Positions 54,138-64,000 of a stretch of DNA of 64,000 nucleotides are shown here, in pieces. The stretch is from assembly GCA_032718475.1 (NCBI GenBank), contig JAUCBJ010008594.1:62001-126000 (forward strand). The letters are read 5' to 3'. The position numbers were made by a program, and so were the translations under genes. The notes beneath the pieces were generated by a model. It had not been told where the DNA came from, did not search any database, and saw nothing but the letters and a program-made list of their open reading frames with translations. Position 1 is the stretch's first letter. Every line of letters begins with the position of its first letter. Source of the stretch: Nemertoderma westbladi. Lineage: Eukaryota > Xenacoelomorpha > Nemertodermatida > Nemertodermatidae.

Positions 54138-54361
54138 GAATTGACTTACGAAAAGGTGTCTAAACTAGAATATCTCGATCGCGTTATATCTGAGACTCTC
54201 CGATTGTGTTCGCCTATTGTGCGATTTGAGAGAGTTTGCTCCGAGGATTGCGTGGTTAACGGCGTGACGATACCCTAAGATACCGTTGTAGCGGGTTCCC
54301 TCTACGTATTACATAGAGATCCGGAAATCTGGCCTAATCCGGAGGAGTTTAATCCAGATAG
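54138..54361 (+). CDS. Cytochrome P450 (CYP3-type), exon 8, with in-frame stop
   Basis: Acceptor ATTGTAG ends at 54137 and donor GTGGGT starts at 54362. It encodes residues 345-418. The K-helix ExxR motif is present (SETLR, residues 363-366), followed by RFERVC, NGVTIP and the aromatic/PERF region PEIWPNPEEFNPDR. A TAA at 54276-54278 replaces a position usually Lys (IPKDT) in CYP3 enzymes. If real, it truncates the protein before the heme-binding loop and makes a null allele or pseudogene. The remaining 80-90 residues with F-x-x-G-x-R-x-C are not found in the window; they would lie beyond the satellite array or have been lost. Confidence 0.85.
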
Positions 54362-54545
54362 GTGGGTTGTTGGACTGCATATTGTTGTTGATATATTTTA
54401 CTATATATTAAACGCAGAACACACCCGCTGACACTTATGACACCTTTGTGTGAGTTGATGTATCGTAGTGCAAGTATTACTGAATTAAAGCGGGCTGACA
54501 AAAAACCTTTTTATTTCGAAAAGTTAAGCTATACCCACCACCCAC

Positions 54546-55092
54546 ACCAGCATACCATCCTTTGAGCTTGTGCTCATCCGGTCAGAGACTTGCTGAGGAC
54601 TTTCAAAGTTTACTGTCAAAATTTTGGTCTTTCTGGAGTTAATAAAGAGACCAACACTAGAAGCAGCATGTTCTAATGAGCCGAGGAGCCGTTCGGCTCC
54701 CTCTAGTGATTCTGAGAGCAAGTCATCAGCAAAGTCTAGATCAGTTGGTACTTGGCAGGATTTCCTCGACTTCTGGAGCCAGTAGGTGGAGTTATCATCA
54801 TCCCATCATCATTATGATGATCTAAGGACATGCGTAGAACATAGTCAACCACAATAATGAACAAGAATGGTGCAAGTGTGTCTCCTTGGAGGACGCCCCA
54901 TAACACTTCAAATGGTTCTGTGTCACCGTCAACAGTAGACACAAATGTTGTCGAACCATCGTATACTGATCTGATTGATGCAATAATTTCATCAGGGATC
55001 CCATATAATGAAGATATGCTGAACATACGTGAGCGGGAGACTGAATCAAAGGCTTTGAAGAAGTCAACAAAGATAACAGCCAGATGCCTGTC
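54546..55092 (-). mobile_element. RTE-like LINE fragment after P450 exon 8
   Basis: A third copy of the LINE family, minus strand, covering the RT palm (MFSISSLYGIPDEIIASIRS, LQGDTLAPFLFIIVVDYVL, then the FADD region near 54725). Both ends are cut: the right end at a C-rich tract and the left inside the C-terminal region. It differs from the copy at 39800-40230 by a short repeat of ATCATCAT near 54795. Confidence 0.75.
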
Positions 55093-55677
55093 CCCCCTCT
55101 GTCACAATCGATCACGAATTTTGTAACCCCCCCCCCCCCCCCCCCCCCCCCTTGAATGTCACGCCACAAAAAATACCCATTATAGTTAATAAAAAATGTT
55201 AAATGTTAAATTATTATGTTATTAACACTAAATGTTAATACTTCATTAATTCAGCTGTACACAATGACTAAACAAGGAAGACACCACGCATAGACACTCC
55301 CATGGGAATGACGACATCTGAGTTTCGACATCGATCACCGGAAGTGCACCAGGTATACGATCGCCTATTGTTCCATTTCCTGGGTCTAACTCTACCTCGT
55401 CCTTATCTACCCAACCCATTCAATGTGGTGTTCTTCATCTTTATCGCCACTTAGAATTAACACTTCATCCCCTCGATTCGCGATTACTTGAATAGATTTC
55501 ACTTTGGCTGTTGATGTTGGTGTTATGTATTTTATTTATTCACCAAAGTGCTTTTGTGACGTCACAAGTATAGCTACTCACCCCCTTCCCCCATGTCACA
55601 AATTGTCACAACATTGCAACCCCCCCCCCCCCCCTTCGACCGTGACATCATTTATACACGAGCCCTTATTACTACTG
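55093..55677. other. Spacer with C homopolymers; no gene seen
   Basis: Two long C runs (about 55125-55151 and 55619-55634) flank an AT-rich stretch with no supported coding sequence. I looked for the missing heme-binding exon here on the plus strand and did not find it. Confidence 0.45.
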
Positions 55678-58600
55678 CTTTGTTTGGTTAATTTTTCGTT
55701 TATGCAGGTTTCTCGCTTTGTTTGGTTAATTTTTCGTTTATACAGGTTTCTCGCTTTGTTTGGTTAATTTTTCATTTATACAGGTTTCTCGCTTTATTTT
55801 GTTAATTTTTCGTTTATACAGGTTTCTCGCTTTGTTTGGTTAATTTTTCGTTTATACAGGTTTCTCGCTTTGCTTGGTTAATTTTTCGTTTATATAGGTT
55901 TCTCGCTTTGTTTGGTTAATTTTTCGTTTATACAGGTTTCTCGCTTTGTTTTGTTAATTTTTCATTTATACAGGTTTCTCGCTTTGTTTGGTTAATTTTT
56001 CGTTTATACAGGTTTCTCGCTTTGTTTGGTTAATTTTTCGTTTATACAGGTTTCTCGCTTTGTTTTGTTAATTTTTCATTTATACAGGTTTCTCGCTTTG
56101 TTTGGTTAATTTTTCGTTTATACAGGTTTCTCGCTTTGTTTTGTTAATTTTTCGTTTATACAGGTTTCTCGCTTTGTTTGGTAAATTTTTCGTTTATACA
56201 GGTTTCTCGCTTTGTTTTGTTAATTTTTCGTTTATACAGGTTTCTCGCTTTGTTTGGTTAATTTTTCGTTTATACAGGTTTCTCGCTTTGTTTGGTTAAT
56301 TTTTCATTTATACAGGTTTCTCGCTTTATTTTGTTAATTTTTCGTTTATACAGGTTTCTCGCTTTGTTTGGTTAATTTTTCGTTTATACAGGTTTCTCGC
56401 TTTGCTTGGTTAATTTTTCGTTTATATAGGTTTCTCGCTTTGTTTGGTTAATTTTTCGTTTATACAGGTTTCTCGCTTTGTTTTGTTAATTTTTCATTTA
56501 TACAGGTTTCTCGCTTTGTTTGGTTAATTTTTCGTTTATACAGGTTTCTCGCTTTGTTTGGTTAATTTTTCGTTTATACAGGTTTCTCGCTTTGTTTTGT
56601 TAATTTTTCATTTATACAGGTTTCTCGCTTTGTTTGGTTAATTTTTCGTTTATACAGGTTTCTCGCTTTATTTGGTTAATTTTTCGTTTATGCAGGATTC
56701 TCGCTTTGTTTGGTTAATTTTTCGTTTATACAGGTTTCTCGCTTTGTTTGGTTAATTTTTCGTTTATACAGGTTTCTCGCTTTGTTTGGTAAATTTTTCG
56801 TTTATACAGGTTTCTCGCTTTGTTTTGTTAATTTTTCGTTTATACAGGTTTCTCGCTTTGTTTGGTTAATTTTGCATTTATACAGGTTTCTCACTTTGTT
56901 TGATTAATTTTTCGTTTATACAGGTTTCTCGCTTTGTTTGGTTAATTTTTCATTTATACAGGTTTCTCGCTTTGTTTGGTTAATTTTTCGTTTATACAGG
57001 GTTCTGGCTTTGTTTGGTAAATTTTTCGTTTATGCAGGATTCTCGCTTTGTTTGGTTAATTTTTCGTTTATACAGGTTTCTCGCTTTGTTTGGTTAATTT
57101 TTCATTTATACAGGTTTCTCGCTTTATTTTGTTAATTTTTCGTTTATACAGGTTTCTCGCTTTGTTTGGTTAATTTTTCGTTTATACAGGTTTCTCGCTT
57201 TGCTTGGTTAATTTTTCGTTTATATAGGTTTCTCGCTTTGTTTGGTTAATTTTTCGTTTATACAGGTTTCTCGCTTTGTTTTGTTAATTTTTCATTTATA
57301 CAGGTTTCTCGCTTTGTTTGGTTAATTTTTCGTTTATACAGGTTTCTCGCTTTGTTTGGTTAATTTTTCGTTTATACAGGTTTCTCGCTTTGTTTTGTTA
57401 ATTTTTCATTTATACAGGTTTCTCGCTTTGTTTGGTTAATTTTTCGTTTATACAGGTTTCTCGCTTTGTTTTGTTAATTTTTCGTTTATACAGGTTTCTC
57501 GCTTTGTTTGGTAAATTTTTCGTTTATACAGGTTTCTCGCTTTGTTTTGTTAATTTTTCGTTTATACAGGTTTCTCGCTTTGTTTGGTTAATTTTTCGTT
57601 TATACAGGTTTCTCGCTTTGTTTGGTTAATTTTTCGTTTATACAGGTTTCTCGCTTTGTTTGGTTAATTTTTCGTTTATACAGGTTTCTCGCTTTGTTTT
57701 GTTAATTTTTCGTTTATACAGGTTTCTCGCTTTGTTTGGTAAATTTTTCGTTTATACAGGTTTCTCGCTTTGTTTTGTTAATTTTTCGTTTATACAGGTT
57801 TCTCGCTTTGTTTGGTTAATTTTGCATTTATACAGGTTTCTCACTTTGTTTGATTAATTTTTCGTTTATACAGGTTTCTCGCTTTGTTTGGTTAATTTTT
57901 CATTTATACAGGTTTCTCGCTTTGTTTGGTTAATTTTTCGTTTATGCAGGATTCTCGCTTTGTTTGGTTAATTTTTCATTTATACAGGTTTCTCGCTTTG
58001 TTTGGTTAATTTTTCGTTTATACAGGTTTCTCGCTTTGTTTGGTAAATTTTTCGTTTATACAGGTTTCTCGCTTTGTTTTGTTAATTTTTCGTTTATACA
58101 GGTTTCTCGCTTTGTTTGGTTAATTTTGCATTTATACAGGTTTCTCACTTTGTTTGATTAATTTTTCGTTTATACAGGTTTCTCGCTTTGTTTGGTTAAT
58201 TTTTCATTTATACAGGTTTCTCGCTTTGTTTGGTTAATTTTTCGTTTATACAGGGTTCTGGCTTTGTTTGGGAAATTTTTCGTTTATGCAGGATTCTCGC
58301 TTTGTTTGGTTAATTTTTCGTTTATACAGGTTTCTCGCTTTGTTTGGTTAATTTTTCATTTATACAGGTTTCTCGCTTTATTTTGTTAATTTTTCGTTTA
58401 TACAGGTTTCTCGCTTTGTTTGGTTAATTTTTCGTTTATACAGGTTTCTCGCTTTGCTTGGTTAATTTTTCGTTTATATAGGTTTCTCGCTTTGTTTGGT
58501 TAATTTTTCGTTTATACAGGTTTCTCGCTTTGTTTTGTTAATTTTTCATTTATACAGGTTTCTCGCTTTGTTTGGTTAATTTTTCGTTTATACAGGTTTC

Positions 58601-61600
58601 TCGCTTTGTTTGGTTAATTTTTCGTTTATACAGGTTTCTCGCTTTGTTTTGTTAATTTTTCATTTATACAGGTTTCTCGCTTTGTTTGGTTAATTTTTCG
58701 TTTATACAGGTTTCTCGCTTTGTTTTGTTAATTTTTCGTTTATACAGGTTTCTCGCTTTGTTTGGTAAATTTTTCGTTTATACAGGTTTCTCGCTTTGTT
58801 TTGTTAATTTTTCGTTTATACAGGTTTCTCGCTTTGTTTGGTTAATTTTTCGTTTATACAGGTTTCTCGCTTTGTTTGGTTAATTTTTCGTTTATACAGG
58901 TTTCTCGCTTTGTTTGGTTAATTTTTCGTTTATACAGGTTTCTCGCTTTGTTTTGTTAATTTTTCGTTTATACAGGTTTCTCGCTTTGTTTGGTAAATTT
59001 TTCGTTTATACAGGTTTCTCGCTTTGTTTTGTTAATTTTTCGTTTATACAGGTTTCTCGCTTTGTTTGGTTAATTTTGCATTTATACAGGTTTCTCACTT
59101 TGTTTGATTAATTTTTCGTTTATACAGGTTTCTCGCTTTGTTTGGTTAATTTTTCATTTATACAGGTTTCTCGCTTTGTTTGGTTAATTTTTCGTTTATG
59201 CAGGATTCTCGCTTTGTTTGGTTAATTTTTCATTTATACAGGTTTCTCGCTTTGTTTGGTTAATTTTTCGTTTATGCAGGTTTCTCGCTTTGTTTGGTTA
59301 ATTTTTCGTTTATACAGGTTTCTCGCTTTGTTTGGTTAATTTTTCGTTTATACAGGTTTCTCGCTTTGTTTGGTTAATTTTTCATTTATACAGGTTTCTC
59401 GCTTTATTTTGTTAATTTTTCGTTTATACAGGTTTCTCGCTTTGTTTGGTTAATTTTTCGTTTATACAGGTTTCTCGCTTTGCTTGGTTAATTTTTCGTT
59501 TATATAGGTTTCTCGCTTTGTTTGGTTAATTTTTCGTTTATACAGGTTTCTCGCTTTGTTTTGTTAATTTTTCATTTATACAGGTTTCTCGCTTTGTTTG
59601 GTTAATTTTTCGTTTATACAGGTTTCTCGCTTTGTTTGGTTAATTTTTCGTTTATACAGGTTTCTCGCTTTGTTTTGTTAATTTTTCATTTATACAGGTT
59701 TCTCGCTTTGTTTGGTTAATTTTTCGTTTATACAGGTTTCTCGCTTTATTTGGTTAATTTTTCGTTTATGCAGGATTCTCGCTTTGTTTGGTTAATTTTT
59801 CGTTTATACAGGTTTCTCGCTTTGTTTGGTTAATTTTTCGTTTATACAGGTTTCTCGCTTTGTTTGGTAAATTTTTCGTTTATACAGGTTTCTCGCTTTG
59901 TTTTGTTAATTTTTCGTTTATACAGGTTTCTCGCTTTGTTTGGTTAATTTTGCATTTATACAGGTTTCTCACTTTGTTTGATTAATTTTTCGTTTATACA
60001 GGTTTCTCGCTTTGTTTGGTTAATTTTTCATTTATACAGGTTTCTCGCTTTGTTTGGTTAATTTTTCGTTTATACAGGGTTCTGGCTTTGTTTGGTAAAT
60101 TTTTCGTTTATGCAGGATTCTCGCTTTGTTTGGTTAATTTTTCGTTTATACAGGTTTCTCGCTTTGTTTGGTTAATTTTTCATTTATACAGGTTTCTCGC
60201 TTTATTTTGTTAATTTTTCGTTTATACAGGTTTCTCGCTTTGTTTGGTTAATTTTTCGTTTATACAGGTTTCTCGCTTTGCTTGGTTAATTTTTCGTTTA
60301 TATAGGTTTCTCGCTTTGTTTGGTTAATTTTTCGTTTATACAGGTTTCTCGCTTTGTTTTGTTAATTTTTCATTTATACAGGTTTCTCGCTTTGTTTGGT
60401 TAATTTTTCGTTTATACAGGTTTCTCGCTTTGTTTGGTTAATTTTTCGTTTATACAGGTTTCTCGCTTTGTTTTGTTAATTTTTCATTTATACAGGTTTC
60501 TCGCTTTGTTTGGTTAATTTTTCGTTTATACAGGTTTCTCGCTTTGTTTTGTTAATTTTTCGTTTATACAGGTTTCTCGCTTTGTTTGGTAAATTTTTCG
60601 TTTATACAGGTTTCTCGCTTTGTTTTGTTAATTTTTCGTTTATACAGGTTTCTCGCTTTGTTTGGTTAATTTTTCGTTTATACAGGTTTCTCGCTTTGTT
60701 TGGTTAATTTTTCGTTTATACAGGTTTCTCGCTTTGTTTGGTTAATTTTTCGTTTATACAGGTTTCTCGCTTTGTTTTGTTAATTTTTCGTTTATACAGG
60801 TTTCTCGCTTTGTTTGGTAAATTTTTCGTTTATACAGGTTTCTCGCTTTGTTTTGTTAATTTTTCGTTTATACAGGTTTCTCGCTTTGTTTGGTTAATTT
60901 TGCATTTATACAGGTTTCTCACTTTGTTTGATTAATTTTTCGTTTATACAGGTTTCTCGCTTTGTTTGGTTAATTTTTCATTTATACAGGTTTCTCGCTT
61001 TGTTTGGTTAATTTTTCGTTTATGCAGGATTCTCGCTTTGTTTGGTTAATTTTTCATTTATACAGGTTTCTCGCTTTGTTTGGTTAATTTTTCGTTTATA
61101 CAGGTTTCTCGCTTTGTTTGGTAAATTTTTCGTTTATACAGGTTTCTCGCTTTGTTTTGTTAATTTTTCGTTTATACAGGTTTCTCGCTTTGTTTGGTTA
61201 ATTTTGCATTTATACAGGTTTCTCACTTTGTTTGATTAATTTTTCGTTTATACAGGTTTCTCGCTTTGTTTGGTTAATTTTTCATTTATACAGGTTTCTC
61301 GCTTTGTTTGGTTAATTTTTCGTTTATACAGGGTTCTGGCTTTGTTTGGGAAATTTTTCGTTTATGCAGGATTCTCGCTTTGTTTGGTTAATTTTTCGTT
61401 TATACAGGTTTCTCGCTTTGTTTGGTTAATTTTTCATTTATACAGGTTTCTCGCTTTATTTTGTTAATTTTTCGTTTATACAGGTTTCTCGCTTTGTTTG
61501 GTTAATTTTTCGTTTATACAGGTTTCTCGCTTTGCTTGGTTAATTTTTCGTTTATATAGGTTTCTCGCTTTGTTTGGTTAATTTTTCGTTTATACAGGTT

Positions 61601-64000
61601 TCTCGCTTTGTTTTGTTAATTTTTCATTTATACAGGTTTCTCGCTTTGTTTGGTTAATTTTTCGTTTATACAGGTTTCTCGCTTTGTTTGGTTAATTTTT
61701 CGTTTATACAGGTTTCTCGCTTTGTTTTGTTAATTTTTCATTTATACAGGTTTCTCGCTTTGTTTGGTTAATTTTTCGTTTATACAGGTTTCTCGCTTTG
61801 TTTTGTTAATTTTTCGTTTATACAGGTTTCTCGCTTTGTTTGGTAAATTTTTCGTTTATACAGGTTTCTCGCTTTGTTTTGTTAATTTTTCGTTTATACA
61901 GGTTTCTCGCTTTGTTTGGTTAATTTTTCGTTTATACAGGTTTCTCGCTTTGTTTGGTTAATTTTTCGTTTATACAGGTTTCTCGCTTTGTTTGGTTAAT
62001 TTTTCGTTTATACAGGTTTCTCGCTTTGTTTTGTTAATTTTTCGTTTATACAGGTTTCTCGCTTTGTTTGGTAAATTTTTCGTTTATACAGGTTTCTCGC
62101 TTTGTTTTGTTAATTTTTCGTTTATACAGGTTTCTCGCTTTGTTTGGTTAATTTTGCATTTATACAGGTTTCTCACTTTGTTTGATTAATTTTTCGTTTA
62201 TACAGGTTTCTCGCTTTGTTTGGTTAATTTTTCATTTATACAGGTTTCTCGCTTTGTTTGGTTAATTTTTCGTTTATGCAGGATTCTCGCTTTGTTTGGT
62301 TAATTTTTCATTTATACAGGTTTCTCGCTTTGTTTGGTTAATTTTTCGTTTATGCAGGATTCTCGCTTTGTTTGGTTAATTTTTCGTTTATACAGGTTTC
62401 TCGCTTTGTTTGGTTAATTTTTCGTTTATACAGGTTTCTCGCTTTGTTTGGTAAATTTTTCGTTTATACAGGTTTTTCGCTTTGTTTTGTTAATTTTTCG
62501 TTTATACAGGTTTCTCGCTTTGTTTGGTTAATTTTGCATTTATACAGGTTTCTCACTTTGTTTGATTAATTTTTCGTTTATACAGGTTTCTCGCTTTGTT
62601 TGGTTAATTTTTCATTTATACAGGTTTCTCGCTTTGTTTGGTTAATTTTTCGTTTATACAGGGTTCTGGCTTTGTTTGGTAAATTTTTCGTTTATGCAGG
62701 ATTCTCGCTTTGTTTGGTTAATTTTTCGTTTATACAGGTTTCTCGCTTTGTTTGGTTAATTTTTCGTTTATACAGGTTTCTCGCTTTGTTTGGTTAATTT
62801 TTCGTTTATGCAGGATTCTCGCTTTGTTTGGTTAATTTTTCATTTATACAGGTTTCTCGCTTTGTTTGGTTAATTTTTCGTTTATACAGGGTTCTGGCTT
62901 TGTTTGGTTAATTTTTCGTTTATGCAGGATTCTCGCTTTGTTTGGTTAATTTTTCGTTTATACAGGGTTCTCGCTTTGTTTGGTTAATTTTTCATTTATA
63001 CAGGTTTCTCGCTTTGTTTGGTTAATTTTACGTTTATACAGGGTTCTGGCTTTGTTTGGTTAATTTTTCGTTTATGCAGGATTCTGGCTTTGTTTGGTTA
63101 ATTTTTCGTTTATGCAGGATTCTCGCTTTGTTTGGTTAATTTTTCATTTATACAGGTTTCTCGCTTTGTTTGGTTAATTTTTCGTTTATACAGGTTTCTC
63201 GCTTTATTTCGTTAATTTTTCGTTTATACAGGTTTCTCGCTTTGTTTGGTTAATTTTGCATTTATACAGGTTTCTCACTTTGTTTGATTAATTTTTCGTT
63301 TATACAGGTTTCTCGCTTTGTTTGGTTAATTTTTCATTTATACAGGTTTCTCGCTTTGTTTGGTTAATTTTTCGTTTATACAGGGTTCTGGCTTTGTTTG
63401 GTAAATTTTTCGTTTATGCAGGATTCTCGCTTTGTTTGGTTAATTTTTCGTTTATACAGGTTTCTCGCTTTGTTTGGTTAATTTTTCATTTATACAGGTT
63501 TCTCGCTTTATTTTGTTAATTTTTCGTTTATACAGGTTTCTCGCTTTGTTTGGTTAATTTTTCGTTTATACAGGTTTCTCGCTTTGCTTGGTTAATTTTT
63601 CGTTTATATAGGTTTCTCGCTTTGTTTGGTTAATTTTTCGTTTATACAGGTTTCTCGCTTTGTTTTGTTAATTTTTCATTTATACAGGTTTCTCGCTTTG
63701 TTTGGTTAATTTTTCGTTTATACAGGTTTCTCGCTTTGTTTGGTTAATTTTTCGTTTATACAGGTTTCTCGCTTTGTTTTGTTAATTTTTCATTTATACA
63801 GGTTTCTCGCTTTGTTTGGTTAATTTTTCGTTTATACAGGTTTCTCGCTTTGTTTTGTTAATTTTTCGTTTATACAGGTTTCTCGCTTTGTTTGGTAAAT
63901 TTTTCGTTTATACAGGTTTCTCGCTTTGTTTTGTTAATTTTTCGTTTATACAGGTTTCTCGCTTTGTTTGGTTAATTTTTCGTTTATACAGGTTTCTCGC
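55678..64000. repeat. 38-bp satellite array, about 219 units, runs off the window
   Basis: Head-to-tail units of exactly 38 bp with the words GGTTTCTCGCTTTG and GGTTAATTTTTCGTTTATA. Variant units (CATTTATA, TTTTGTTAA, GGTAAATT, GGGTTCTGGC, TATGCAGGATTC) recur in a fixed order. Spacings of marked variants are 1,254 bp (33 units), 1,824 bp (48 units) and their sum 3,078 bp (81 units), so the array has a higher-order structure made by block duplication. It is plus-strand continuous with the 3' side of the P450 gene. Open frames of 65 codons arise only because three units (114 bp) are divisible by three. The right end is not in the window. Confidence 0.97.

Noticed and set aside
55678-64000. Repeated 65-codon open frames (VNFSFIQVSRFV-type) as a gene family
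   Set aside because: They are produced by the 38-bp period, have no ATG start in most units, and follow satellite variants exactly.
55678-64000. CRISPR-like array
   Set aside because: The units are contiguous, with no unique spacers, and the genome is animal.

Overview
The window is animal nuclear DNA, AT-rich and dominated by mobile elements. The evidence for an animal is a multi-exon CYP3-type cytochrome P450 gene with GT-AG introns, a BEL/Pao LTR retroelement, RTE-like LINE copies, Merlin and Helitron DNA transposons, a tRNA-derived SINE and a long 38-bp satellite. One SINE has a core like the MetaSINE/cephalopod type, which suggests a marine invertebrate, but I cannot name the species. 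No prokaryotic operons, CRISPR arrays or rRNA genes are visible.

Layout. 1-8,760: a broken gene for an unrecognised protein, possibly similar to rolling-circle replication initiators, is cut by four copies of one Helitron family on the minus strand. Removing the copies exactly at A^T sites rejoins the reading frame at each site. 9,130-9,640: a 63-bp minisatellite. 10,365-11,796: a Merlin DNA transposon with an uninterrupted transposase gene and terminal inverted repeats. 11,797-15,600: mostly featureless, with a heat-shock-like promoter (minus) and a tRNA-derived relic.

15,600-38,735 is a nested retroelement locus. An older BEL/Pao-type copy on the minus strand (38,735 down to about 15,600) was interrupted by a younger copy of the same family in the opposite orientation (19,057-35,584). 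The younger copy has two 1,207-bp LTRs, about 99% identical by eye, and a 5-bp target duplication (CAAAG). Its order is LTR, a retroelement endonuclease-like fragment, gag, protease, RT/RNase H, integrase, a 1.7-kb non-coding spacer, a large third ORF, LTR. The third ORF encodes an unrecognised protein with a CCHC zinc knuckle and a basic C-terminus. Its place between pol and the 3' LTR is the same in both copies. All these genes carry stops, frameshifts or deletions.

37,919-42,440: a SINE, several RTE-like LINE pieces nested in other repeats, a second endonuclease-like fragment, and a 33-bp minisatellite. 44,029-54,361: eight exons of the P450 gene on the plus strand, about 418 codons, with repeat-filled introns. 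One in-frame stop lies in exon 8, and the heme-binding exon is not in the window. 55,678-64,000: about 219 copies of a 38-bp satellite with higher-order periods of 1,254, 1,824 and 3,078 bp. Each unit contains something that looks like a 3' splice site on the P450 sense strand.

The only candidates for working genes are the Merlin transposase and, if the exon-8 stop is an error or a null allele, the P450. Everything else recognised is a mobile element or its remains.
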